NCBI GenBank assembly: GCA_036877525.1
Contig: JAZGTH010000103.1
Span: 323,501-387,500, forward strand
Origin: Chromobotia macracanthus
Taxonomy: Eukaryota; Chordata; Actinopteri; Cypriniformes; Botiidae
Reading direction: 5' to 3'
DNA length: 64,000 nt
Positions 23,324 to 34,139 of this stretch are shown one piece after another. The notes beneath the pieces are model-generated. The model did not search any database. It was not told where the DNA came from and saw only the letters and a list, made by a program, of their open reading frames with translations. The translations under genes were made by a program, and so were the position numbers. Positions within the stretch are counted from its first letter, which is position 1, and every line of letters begins with the position of its first letter.

Positions 23324-23430
23324 CTTTGTGGCACACTGAGTTATTGTCTGTCCAACTGCAGCAGTCAGCCAGTGAGCGAACCCTGACAGAGCATGCAGTT
23401 CCTCCAGCGTCCTGAAGAGGGAGGATGGCG
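23324..23430 (-). other. mapt: candidate untranslated first exon of mapt
   Basis: On the minus strand a strong donor, CAAAG/GTAAGTG, lies at 23324/23323 at the upstream edge of the CpG-rich block. The preceding ~100 nt contain no obvious gene. It could splice to the acceptor at 13050 to build the mapt 5'UTR. This is inference from one splice site and position; the 5' end is a guess. Confidence 0.35.
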
Positions 23431-26104
23431 CTAATGAGCAAGAGGAATGGTCCAGAAACCTGGAGCATTGAAACAGTCAAGTGATCTTTAAGATGCTTAC
23501 ACGAACAGCTGATGAGATGCAGAAATCCTGTGCATGACTGTAGGTTAAGACGTGAAGTTTTATAGACTATTGCAACAAGTTTTATGAAGCTTTATGATCT
23601 GTGACTAGACTTACATGGGGTCATGCTGTAAGACAAGCCTCTCCAAAACTATGTGAAAATGTGTGATCAGTATCTAGTCTAATGATTTATATGTCTGGCA
23701 GTTGTGTTATTGCCATAGAGTAGGACTACTAAAGCTTGCATTTTATTATATTACTTATTTTTCTCTTGGGATTAGTAGATTTAGAAAACCTGGGAGACAT
23801 TTATGGTAGTTACATTTTCTTGTGTGAAAAAGTAACATTCTGAGTTACTTTCATCAGCTTAGTTTCAGAAGTTTAAGTCAGTCTGGCTGTGCCAGCACAT
23901 GCATTAATTACAGATACGGTTATGCTACAAGTACAAGTAACAAGCAAGCTAATGGGATCTATTCTCAGAATACTGATGGAGTTAGTTAGATGTGTCTAGT
24001 GTTCATATCTGTTTATGAATAATGTGCTTTAATATTCATCCAAGCCCCATATGGTTTCACTTAATGTTCTTACCTAAACAAAGATTCACGATACATACAC
24101 ACAAGCGCAGACACACACACACATATTGCACCATCTGCATATTCTCCAGGGTACATACCAAACCGAGTCCTTCACCTGAAAATCTTCACATTAAACGTGA
24201 GAGTCTTTGTGTTTCTTCAGCCCGTGTTATCTCCACAAATCGAGCAAACTGGAAGATCATATATAAATTCTTCTCTTTCACTTCACTATACAAATAATAA
24301 AACTGAATATTTCAAAATGCTGTCAGTGAAACAGACTGATGGTGTTATTTGAGGCCGTCCACGTTCTTTCACTCTGCAGAAATGTGATGTTTTTTTCTTC
24401 AGCACTCTGAAACTCAACTGAGCTCTTGAGGGAGGCTGGGCTGGGGTGGGAGTTGCTCAGCAACCAGCCCGCTTGTGAATGAGTAGGCATTTTTTCTAGA
24501 CTTTGTCAACCCACGTATTTGTGTGAGAACGTACAGAGGCTAATGGACCGGTAATGTTTGTTGCACTGACCTGGGTTCCCGTGATTAATTTAACCTCTTT
24601 TTATATCAAAATTTCTGATCTTTCAACCCTTCATTTTCAAATTGCATTACTGTATCCTCACCAATAGGAGAACAGCATTTCAGATACAGGAGTATTGTGC
24701 ATGCAGTTTCTCTTTTGACTGTTAGATGGCGTCTCAGCCCTGCCAGTGTAAGAGGTCGCCTCAGGTAGGCTTTAATTGATTTCGGTATAAATCCAAATAA
24801 CAGCTGATTTTATCAGTTTCTTCTGCAGCTGGTTTGTGACAGCCTACAAAAGATCGAAACTGATGTCATTTTAATTGCATAGAATTAAACTTGTATGTAA
24901 AGATTATGCAGTGATCCCACGTTCACAGTCACACCTACAGTATAAAACAGAGTTAAGATTTTCATTGTAAAGGAGTGAGGCATTCTAAAGCATTTTCTTC
25001 TGTTGACTAAATGATGCCTTTTTGTTTTTTAATATTAAATTACACAGCATTCTGTTCAGCCACCAAACACGGTTTTGTGCCTCTTTCCTGTTATTGACCG
25101 AGCTGAGAATCAAAAGCATCTGCTGTCTCACACGAGAACCAGTGCAAGTGTTTTAGTTGAATCAAAATACTGACAATAGTGAATACATCACAAATCTGTC
25201 AAAATACTGGCAGTGTGAGATCTGGTGGTTTATTCAGAGTCAATGTTACATCAATGATACTATACTGTATACATTTTATTTAACGACACTTAACAAATGA
25301 AGATCTGGATATGTAGTCTCACAGGCTACACTGAAAACAGATGTTTTACACATACTGTAGTTTGGTTTTGTCATATAATTATTCTACCCACAGTGTAAAT
25401 CTGTAATCCATACACTAAAACAAACTTTGCTGCCTTTTTTTAAGTTTAATTAACTTGGCTATAAAAGTCATTTTAACATAAAATTGGTATAACTTTTTAA
25501 CCATTTCTTAAAAGTTACAGTAACTCAAGATCAGTCACGATTATGACTTGTGATTAATGACTTGTGCAGCCAAATTGATTAAACTTAAAAATTTAGGGCA
25601 GCAAAGTTTTTTTTTTTTACAGTGTAATAACACTGGTAAGTCCTGCAGGCTTTCTCTCTGTCCAGATGTTGCTCTAATCCACATTCACACAGACATCTGT
25701 TGTATATTCAAAGATGTCTGACTGCAGATGTGTTTTAAAAGCAGGTGAATTTTTATTTGAAGGAAATGTGCTAAGACCAATAGAGCAGAGTTAGCTATCA
25801 ATTGTAATTTTGAAGTTTATTTTATGTCACCTCATTGATGTAAGTTTATTTAAAGCACCTGTTACAAGCAGTTTCAGTATACACACAATGGATGACATGT
25901 ATTGGAAGTAAATGTGTTATTTCATGTGGTTTGTAAAGTCTTTATTCCTGTGAACACTGAGAGGTGAGTTCAGGGACTTGAGTTATTCTGCTGAGGTCTG
26001 TCACATTAAAGCCTGAGAGAGAAAATGATGAGAGGACAATTAAAATCTAATTCTGAAAGCTTTAAATGTTTTCATCAATTTTTTTACTAAAACAATATGA
26101 AAAG
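23431..26104. other. intergenic, mapt to myl4
   Basis: No gene recognised. AT-rich sequence with a short CA run near 24108 and one ACACTGTAAAA-type foldback repeat at 25392-25627. Confidence 0.5.
25392..25627 (-). repeat. ACACTGTAAAAA foldback repeat (family E), copy 1
   Basis: Inverted ends: AACTTTGCTGCC...TTTAAGTTTAATTAAC on the left and AAACTTAAA...GGCAGCAAAGTTTTTT...ACAGTGTAA on the right. MITE-like, between mapt and myl4. Confidence 0.65.
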
Positions 26105-26138
26105 TTTATTTCATTTACATATTTAATGTTGGTTTATT
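26105..26138 (-). terminator. myl4: candidate myl4 polyadenylation signals
   Basis: Two AATAAA hexamers on the minus strand (26138-26133 and 26110-26105) lie 73 and about 100 nt after the myl4 stop codon, a typical distance for a short 3'UTR. AT-rich context means chance matches are possible. Confidence 0.5.
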
Positions 26139-26210
26139 TTCATTACATAATAACATTGATTATTAAAGTCATATTTTGATATTTTTATTATCACCACTGA
26201 CCTGTTTTGT

Positions 26211-26239
26211 TTATCCAGCCATGATGTGTTTGACAAAAG
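26211..26239 (-). CDS. myl4: myl4 exon 6 (C-terminus and stop)
   Basis: Acceptor TTCTACAG; encodes (A)FVKHIMAG and TAA at 26213-26211, the near-invariant end of striated-muscle essential light chains. Confidence 0.93.
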
Positions 26240-28276
26240 CTGTAGAAGAGAAGACAAAAGATCAAGAATCATCCATTCAAAAGCAGAGCACATGGGTAAA
26301 TATAGAAATACAAACGCTTTTGATGTGCACAATCATATTATTTCATTATGAAATGTGTATATAGAGTAATGAAATTAATAATGAACACAGACTGCAGCCT
26401 CTTGATGCCTATTAAGTGATCACACCTTCATAGTTAATACAGCCATTTGCATCTTCCTGCCCTGCCATCAGTTGCTCCACCTCTGACTCGCTCATCTTCT
26501 CACCTGCAACCGAAACGCATGCAGTCGCTTCTCATGACTGAATTTGTGAACTTTGTCCCATTCTTACATAATAATCAATAATCAATTCCAATATTACATG
26601 TAATACAGTAATTAGATGCAGTAATATAACCCATGTGTTGTTTATTTTGTATAGCCTTTTTTTTTTTGTATTTACCCAAAGTCGCAAGTACGTGGCGAAG
26701 TTCGGCCCCCATTACGGTACCATTTCCCTCCTTGTCGAACACTCGCAGCCCCTCGACAAAATCCTCAAACGTGCCTCGATCTTTAGACTTTGACACGTGT
26801 TGAAACATTGGCAGGAAGGTTTCAAAGTCCATCATCTTGGTGTTCATTTCTAGAGAGAAGATAAAAATCGATATTAGAAATGCATAAACACACTTACTGT
26901 ATTATGTAATGTTGTAATCTACTGTAACAGTCCACTTCTCTCACCCTCAGATTTGGGTTTTCCCAGTACTTTGATGACTTCAGCGTTGGTGGGGTTCTGA
27001 CCCAGCGCCCTCATGACATCACCACACTGGGCGTAGGTGATCTTCATTTCACCAGCGGGTGTTCTGTCGAACAGCATGAAGGCCTCCTTGAACTCTGTGA
27101 GGTTGGACCAAACAATACAACCTCGTATTACACGAGGTTGAGGCTTGAAGAGCAATTACAGATTTGCAATGAAGTTCTTTATGATTTAACAACTGGTTAC
27201 CTTCAATCTGTTCAGCTGTAAACTCAATCTGGAAGAAAAGAAACAATGACCAATCACAACGGATTTCTAAAACATCATCCAATCAGAGCGGAGATGAGGC
27301 AACGACTCTCCAATCAGCAGACATACAGATGATTATTGTACTCTGGAGAAACTTTTGGAGGTCGTTGGGCAACGTTCAGATGTGTTCACTGCTCCTGTTC
27401 ATTATGGAGACTAAGAATAACAGATGCCTGTTTGCAGAGCAAAGGGAATTAGAGTGAAACCTCATCCTTACTGTTCCTGTGAGGGGAAGACAAGCTCAGA
27501 CGACAGAGCAGGAATGTTAAGCTTTAATATGGGACCTCACAGACATCAGATACTTATGTGGAAGGCTGCACGGCTGATGTATATGGAGGCACTTTCCTGC
27601 TGATCTTGTCTGTCCATCAGGTTAATTCAAATTGTGAAAGTGGTCTCAGATCAATATGAATATATCTGCACTGAGACATCGAGCTGGGAAAGGATTTCTG
27701 AAACCAAAGTTTGTGTGTAAGGCCAGATGTTATTGACTTCATATAGAAGCAAACTGGTCACACAATATACAGTATTTTAAAAGCAATGATGACAAGCTAT
27801 TGCAGCTTTGTAGCTCACAGTGTTAGATTAAATACACACTAGCCAACATCTGAATGCTCAAATTTAACTTAATACAATAACACAAATACAATTTTCCATT
27901 AGATATCTGTAGAGGGCAATCCAGTGTGCTAGTGCAGTGTGAAAATACCATACTAGATAAGTCAGTCCTCATCTAACAGGGAACATTCTCAGAACATTGG
28001 CTTAGGTTCTCTAAAGGTTCTCTCAAAGTCATGAAAAAGTTCTTGCAATAACATTGGTGGAAATTTATGGAGACATTCTTACAACCTAAAATTGTTAGTT
28101 GGGTCAGTCAGAATCATAAACTAAAGAGCCAATAAACCATACACACATAGAGACCGAACCATTCAAGTACTTACCGTAATGCTTTTCGGGTCAAACTCGG
28201 GCGCCTTGGGCTTCTCTGGTTCTGGAGGGGGCGCTGGTTTCGCCTCCTTTTTTGTCTCCGTTTTTTTGGGAGGCAT
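26211..28276 (-). CDS. myl4: myl4: essential (alkali) myosin light chain 4
   Basis: Calcium-non-binding EF-hand light chain that wraps the myosin lever arm in striated muscle; the mammalian gene is atrial/embryonic. Six exons: 28276-28175, 27228-27201, 27094-26945, 26849-26676, 26503-26426 and 26239-26211 (561 nt, 186 aa plus stop), all with GT-AG borders and consistent phases. The N-terminus is the Lys/Pro/Ala-rich actin-binding extension typical of long alkali chains (MPPKKTETKKEAKPAPPPEP), followed by the EF-hand core: FDRTPAGEMKITY, ALGQNPTNAEV, MMDFETFLPM, GTFEDFVEGLRVFDKEGNG, MGAELRHVLATLGEKM, and the end AFVKHIMAG. The closely related MYL3 and MYL1 are alternatives; position beside mapt favours MYL4. 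Length is close to the usual 185-200 residues. Confidence 0.93.
26426..26503 (-). CDS. myl4: myl4 exon 5
   Basis: 78 bp, acceptor GGTTGCAG, donor GAAG/GTGTGATC. Encodes EKMSESEVEQLMAGQEDANG and CINYE. Confidence 0.92.
26676..26849 (-). CDS. myl4: myl4 exon 4 (central EF-hands)
   Basis: 174 bp, acceptor TCTCTCTAG, donor TTGG/GTAAAT. Encodes EMNTKMMDFETFLPM through GTFEDFVEGLRVFDKEGNG and ELRHVLATLG. Confidence 0.93.
26945..27094 (-). CDS. myl4: myl4 exon 3 (first EF-hand)
   Basis: 150 bp, acceptor CCTCACAG, donor GAGG/GTGAGAG. Encodes EFKEAFMLFDRTPAGEMKIT and CGDVMRALGQNPTNAEV; the EF loop lacks the usual calcium ligands, as in the family. Confidence 0.93.
27201..27228 (-). CDS. myl4: myl4 exon 2 (28 bp)
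   Basis: Acceptor TTCTTCCAG, donor GAAG/GTAACC; encodes IEFTAEQIE. The 28-bp size is characteristic of alkali light chain genes. Phase 0 in, 1 out. Confidence 0.9.
27972..28103 (-). repeat. family A foldback repeat, copy 7 (short)
   Basis: Internally deleted copy of ~130 bp: CTAACAGGGAACATTCTC to CAACCTAAAATTGTTAG, in myl4 intron 1. Confidence 0.75.
28175..28276 (-). CDS. myl4: myl4 exon 1 (start, Lys/Pro-rich extension)
   Basis: ATG at 28276 to donor ACG/GTAAGT; 34 codons, phase 0. Encodes the Lys/Ala/Pro-rich N-terminal extension and ends FDPKSIT, the start of the conserved core. Confidence 0.92.
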
Positions 28277-28340
28277 CGTCCCGCAGCAGTGAAGACCAGA
28301 AGCGTGTGAGATGAGAGACAGAATGAGAATGATCTTTGAG

Positions 28341-28350
28341 ATCTTTTATA
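28341..28350 (-). promoter_or_regulatory. myl4: myl4 TATA box
   Basis: TATAAAAGAT on the minus strand, 65-75 nt upstream of the myl4 ATG with no splice acceptor between, implying a short 5'UTR of about 35-45 nt in exon 1. A CArG-like element with one mismatch (CCTTGTATGG, 28416-28407) lies about 57 nt further upstream, which fits SRF-driven muscle promoters. Confidence 0.65.
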
Positions 28351-28629
28351 GTGTCCTCAAAGCTCTCCAGTCTCATCAGAGGGATGGTCCACCCCATCAG
28401 TGTCCTCCATACAAGGAGAGAAAGACACAGTGTTGAGGGATGAGCCTTAACAAAGCAAAGCCCTCACACAGACAGACATGACAGGATTAGCATGTTAACA
28501 TCATGATGCTTTCATGACTGTTGCTGTATTCAGTCATATAATTCAGACATGCTCTTGTAGGCTTTGCTGTTAGATATCTACTGTACTTTAACTAGTAATG
28601 GTTAAGTTAATCACATTCAAGGACTACAG

Positions 28630-28975
28630 CCCAGCTAACAATTTTTTTTTTTCAATTTTGGTTGTAAGAATGTTTCTCTAACGTTTCCATTTAGCAACAA
28701 AAATGTTAAAAATGTTATTTGACTGTTCTATGAATGTTCTACAGTTTTTAGCCATCGTATTAATGGTATTGCTTGGTTATAAGAACGTTTTTCAAACTTT
28801 TTTATTCTGTAACATTTTTTAAACGTTCCACTAACAACTTAAGATGAATGTTTTTGATATATCACGTATAACGTTTAAAAATGTTCTACTAACTGCAAAA
28901 TCATTTTTGAGAACTTTCAGAGAACTTTCAGAGAATGCTAGCCAATGTTTTGAGAATGTTCCCTGTTAACTGGGG
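28630..28975 (+). repeat. family A foldback repeat, copy 8
   Basis: Full-length copy starting CCCAGCTAACA with a T-run expansion, ending CCCTGTTAACTGGG, upstream of the myl4 promoter. Confidence 0.85.
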
Positions 28976-29279
28976 GTAGCAGGATAGGTCTGATCTCTGG
29001 TGAATCTGAGAGCTTCTGTGATTTGTTGTACTGTTGCTTTAAGAGTTAAGAGGTGATGATGGAGCTTCAGATCTATAACATTATGAGAAGAGCAGGAGCT
29101 GTATGGATTGAAAGAGAACTCCAGTCTTAAGTGTTAGCTGATGTGTTTATGCTCACATGTACTGTCTGTTTACAGAGATGCAGGATGTTTTCATCAGCCT
29201 TTAAATTATTTCATTGTCTTTGTATATTAAACTGGAAATATAGAAGAGCGTATTTAAACATTATACAATTACACACTAT

Positions 29280-29389
29280 CCCAGCTAACAGGAAATGTTC
29301 TAAGAATGTTGGCTAACGTTCTTTCAAAGTTATCAAAAAGTGTTTGTGTGTGTGTGTTTTTCAGATCCCACCTAACATTGTTAGCTGGG
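29280..29389 (-). repeat. family A foldback repeat, copy 9 (short, with TG run)
   Basis: Both ends kept (CCCAGCTAACAGG, TTGTTAGCTGGG) but only ~110 bp; a (TG)n run replaces the interior. Confidence 0.75.
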
Positions 29390-30039
29390 ATCTGAAACGA
29401 TCAACATATGAAACTGAACACACTCTGTATCCGGTGAGGCCTGCCTGGTTTTGTGCCTCATCAGACAGATCTGTCTATGAGAGTTTCATTGTTGTGGGAT
29501 GAGACCAGGAGAATTATGACGGATAAACACCTTCTGTCTGTTTTATATGAGCAGCAACTGTTGTCCGCTCGTGCTTTGTTACCCCTGATGTCTGTCAGTC
29601 AGGCGCCTGAGACAGCCGCACAGTAACAGCAGTTCATGAAGCAGTCACGTCCACCTGTTCTCTCTCCATCCAGACAGATGAAAACAGCACGTCAGTTTCT
29701 GTGGAAACATCTCGAGGTATCTGACCACTGCTGTCATTCACTGTGTGTTTGCCAAAGAAAGATGTTTGTTTTTCATTTTTCTCTAATACTAGTGTATTGT
29801 TCAGCGCTTGTCATTCAGTGTGTGTAGTTCAACAGTTCAGTTGCTGGCTTTTACAGCTGAAAGGAATCGTTTGCCCAAAAAATAAATGGCCATGGTTTAC
29901 TAATCCAATTTACTGTGACCTTTTGTTTTATTTTTTCTGATACAATTAAGGCAAACAGTGACAAAAGTCTGTCAAGCTCAAAAAATAGCTTAAGCGCTTT
30001 GTTATATGGCAACAAAGCACAAAAAAATCTCTGCTATAA

Positions 30040-30181
30040 CTCAGCTGACAGGTAACATTCTCAGAAAGTTAGCAAATGTTCTTTAAAAGTTCTCTCAGAG
30101 TTCCCTCAAGGTTATCAAATACATTCCTGCAGTAATGTTAAAAGAACCTTTTTTAACATTTTAAAATCATTTTACAAATCA
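30040..30181 (-). repeat. family A foldback repeat, copy 10 (truncated)
   Basis: CTCAGCTGACAGGTAACATTC start; the right part is cut off at the start of an ACACTGTAAAA repeat. Confidence 0.65.
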
Positions 30182-30340
30182 TACACTGTAAAAAAACGTT
30201 GCTAACTTAAATTAAGTTTAATCAATTTGGCTATACAAGTAATTTCAACATAATATTATAAATCCTGACTGGTATAACTTAAAAAAAGAGGTTAAGCAAT
30301 TTTTCAACTTCTTTAAAAGTTACGGCAATGCAAAGTATGT
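30182..30340 (+). repeat. ACACTGTAAAAA foldback repeat (family E), copy 2
   Basis: ACACTGTAAAAAAACGTTGC, then TTAAGTTTAATCAATTTGGC and TGGTATAACTT; related to the copy at 25392. Confidence 0.6.
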
Positions 30341-30776
30341 TTGAAGAACATACTTCAAAATCTTTCCTTTTGTGTGCCATGGATAACAGATCATTCATAC
30401 AGGTTTGGAATGACATGAAGATGTGAAAATGTAGACAGAATGTTCAAATTTTTTTTTTTGGTGAATATTTCCTTTAAAAAAACATTGAGACATTGATTAC
30501 TATTTCTTTATCACTTTATCATTTGCAGAGGAAAGAAATGATCTTGTATCTTGTAACATGACATTTCCAGACAGCAGAACTGAGATCAGACAGCAGAAAA
30601 CTCAATACGGAGTCCACCGAACTGAAAATCCAGTAAAAATCTGCTTCACCTCTCACATTAATGGCTTTAATTTTAGGATACATTTCCTCTCCACGCTTTC
30701 AGCTCTGCTCCAAATCCCAGAAGTCCTCAGTGAATCACTTAACACAGCAGAGCCATGTGCTCTCCTATAACTCGCC

Positions 30777-30990
30777 CTATATCCTCCTGCATCTAAATGC
30801 AGTGCTGAGCATTCGAACCCATGGCTGAGATGTAAAGTCTTCTTCCTTTGCCGTGATTGCATCCCGTCTTTCCAGGTCTTCATCTGTGGGATGCTGTTCA
30901 TCTCTTGGAGCTGGAGACGCAGGGCTGCTGGGGGTGTCTGGTTTCATGTTGTTAAGCCCATATGAACTCTCACTGACAGTGCAGGCAGAC
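30777..30990 (-). CDS. unidentified open segment, possible exon
   Basis: Minus-strand open frame with protein-like composition (SSYGLNNMKPDTPSSPASP, then DEQHPTDEDLERRDAITAKE) ending in TAG at 30777. A possible acceptor is GCACTGTCAG inside it. No convincing donor, partner exon or family match, so it may be a terminal exon of an unknown gene, a decayed exon, or chance. Confidence 0.2.
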
Positions 30991-31315
30991 CGAAGCGTTT
31001 TCAGCATGTAGGTATGTACATACTTCTGCTACTTAAGAGTGTGTAGTGCTGAGACGCTTATATCTCTGAGCCTGTTGTTTATCTGACACATTGACTTCTA
31101 TGTCGACTGTAGATTGAGTTTAATATTTATAATGGTACTGTTGAGACTCAAACTATGTGAACTGTTGTTGTCTCATGGAATGAAGTATGTAGGAATCTGT
31201 GCTAGAGAAATCACGTGATAATCAATTTAATTAGCAGATCTTTACAAATTACACATCCTTGATATGTTTCCTTGATATACATGTTTTAGAAATTAACTGT
31301 TGGTTCTCAACAAAC

Positions 31316-31384
31316 AATAGAATAGAATAAAATAGAATAGAATAGAATAGAATAGAGTAGAATATAATATAACATAATATAATT
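31316..31384. repeat. AATAG microsatellite
   Basis: Repeated AATAG units grading into AATAT. Confidence 0.8.
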
Positions 31385-33007
31385 TTAACAGGTAAGTTTA
31401 AAGAACAAAATGATCATTTGTATCTTCTGGATCAAAGAACCGTCTCAACATTGGCAGACTTTGTGGTGGTCTCAACACAAGCTCGTTTAATGACTTTTGT
31501 TATTCTGTCTGTAATCCACACGAGGGCGCTATTAACTAACATGTTTATTCAAATGAGAAAAGTTCTTTTAGAGGAAGGTGAACGCAGCATTTTTACATCG
31601 TATAAATAATAAAACTCCAGCTTCATAAATGGGTGTATTTGTTTATTTATAGAGCTTCAGTAATAATGACAAAAAACTTAAAATAATATTTGTAATGACA
31701 TTTATATACAGTGGCAATTCAATTAGATTTTTCCATGCATAATAAAGAAAAAGCATCTATATAGAAAAATGTATTTAATAATTCAATAGCTAATGTAAAA
31801 ATGAAAATGTAAAACGAATCAAAATTAATAAGAAAATAAACGTTTATTTAAGTATAAACACCAGGACCATAATTTGAAAGTACATAAATTGAAATGTTAT
31901 AATGCAGTGCAGTAAATTAAAAGCAAGTCTGATTCCAGCTGCACATAGTCTCAGCATGTTTGAAATGAATCCCAGCAGATCTTGGAAATGCATTAATTTG
32001 GTTTGTATTATAAACCATTATCTGCAGTGTATTTAAGACTGAGAACACTGAGTGATTTATAATTAAATAACAGCACTTTAAAATCAGTCCTATATGTGAC
32101 TGGAAACCACTCTATATACATGAGAACTGTGGTGAGGTGGTAAGATTTTCTCTGTTGGCTTCTTGCTATATTTTTACCTTGTGCTTTGATTTTCCTGCTG
32201 AATACTATCTGAATTCATAAGGACACCAACGATTCCTGACTCTGGAATAGATATTCATGTTCAGTATTTTATCCACCATGATCTCTGTTTTGTCTTTATT
32301 TAAGTTAAGGAAATGATGGCACATCCAATGTCACAGAGTTTGTGGAGCGAAAGTCGTCTTGTGGTAAATCTGGGTGTCATGTGACATAATTTTATGATTT
32401 TTGCTTTATCAGTAATTATTATGTCTGACAATGAGAAAAATGTCTTTAAAGTAGAATGATTAAATATCAGTTGTTACCCTCAGTCAAACCAACCAAGCTA
32501 ACAAAATGTGTTAATGCGGTTTTGCATATCAGTTTAATCGTCTGATTGAAAAAGACTGTCTCAGTCATTTTCTGTGAAGAGAACATTTGAAAGATCTGTT
32601 GAGGTTCAGTGTGGAGTTACACAGATTGCGGTTTGCAGGACAAGCTTGATAACCGCAGTTCTCAAAGACTTTGGACAGATGCCTGAAAGAGGAGAGCCAT
32701 GTACTATTATTATAGTAATACAGCCGTGTCTAGACAGTGTGTTGAGACAGCAGGTAGATGCTTTAAGATGCTGCAGGCCCTCTTCCAGAGTCTTGAAGTC
32801 TGTTTCCTTATATAGGTGGATGTACTAATTGTTATTCATTATTATTATTTCATATTAGTGTCTGTTTAATATGTTTTTAAATAAGCAAAACCAGTTAAAA
32901 TATAGAGATACATAAAATATGTATAAAAGATGGCTATACATATGTATAAAAGATACATATTATTAATCATTTAACTGTTTATCATTAAATATAATAGTAA
33001 AATGTTT

Positions 33008-33255
33008 ATTAAAACTGCAATCTAAAACAATAAAACGTTAAAAAATGAACAATATAAGCTATTGAGAAAGTACATAACAGATCAGTCTCCTTATATTAAC
33101 CGGATTCGCAACTGTAAGTTTATATTAATGATTTATCATTTAGGATGTCGGTCGGATTTTGGGTGTAATGTTGGTCAAACTAATATGGTGAAGGGCGTAA
33201 AGTTTATTATTGTTCATTAGATAAAAAGAGAAAAGTTATGAACTGCAGCGTTAAA
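33008..33255 (-). repeat. family B foldback repeat, copy 4
   Basis: AAAACTGCAATCTAAAAC ... AGTACATAACAGATCAGTC ... AAAGTTATGAACTGCAGCG. Confidence 0.7.
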
Positions 33256-34097
33256 TAAAGTCCCTGAGGTGACTGTATTGATGAGCAGCAGGTGGCGCTG
33301 TTGTGCAGCAGGTATAAGATGAAATGACAGGTGTAGAGACAGATGTGTAGTCAACACTCAAGTGTGTCAAACCACATACTTGCCAAGCCCTTTAAATGCA
33401 TCAATCACATTATTTACATCTATGTATGTATTATTATAATCCCATTTATAATCTTACTGAATCCGTCCTGCTATAATTCACAGTATAGAATAATACTGCC
33501 TTGTTTTCCATTCATTCTGAACAGCAATACATCATGCTGTAGACTATCTGGTGTCTGTAGTACATTTCTGAGTTTTCATTATGAATAAGGCTCAATGCCT
33601 TGTTGTTATGCATGACTTATCTGATATGGTCCACAAAGCCTTTCTGTATCGATGAACCCTCACACCAGATTTATCCTCATCCAGAATCTGAAAACCACGA
33701 CACAAACACACAAGCAAGAACACATGAAGAGTTCATAGAGGATCTCAATACACTCTATTCATTCAGTTTCCTGTTTTCATCCGCAGATGCTCAGAAACCA
33801 TGACTTACAATACATCATACAACATTTCCACTGGATCTGGTACATTAAGTGCAGCATGCATGGCAAAAGTTTCCATAATATAGGACATGCACTATATAGT
33901 CAGTACACACCCTATTAATGCATTTCCATAACTTATAACTGAGATGAACAAAAACCCACTTAATAACCGTGAACGTTTCATCTCCAAGTGATTTTTGTCG
34001 TGCGTAAAACCCGTGCGCCATTAAGACGTGAGTGAGTTGCCAGCTCACAGGAGTTAAGCTCCACAATCAGACATAGATTAACAATTAATAATCAACA

Positions 34098-34139
34098 AAT
34101 AATAAAGGGGATGAAGTCAAATTCATCCCCTTTATTATT
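34098..34139. repeat. perfect 18-bp inverted repeat, 6-nt loop
   Basis: Arms 34098-34115 and 34122-34139 are exact complements around GTCAAA. In transcript form it would be a very stable hairpin. Confidence 0.9.
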
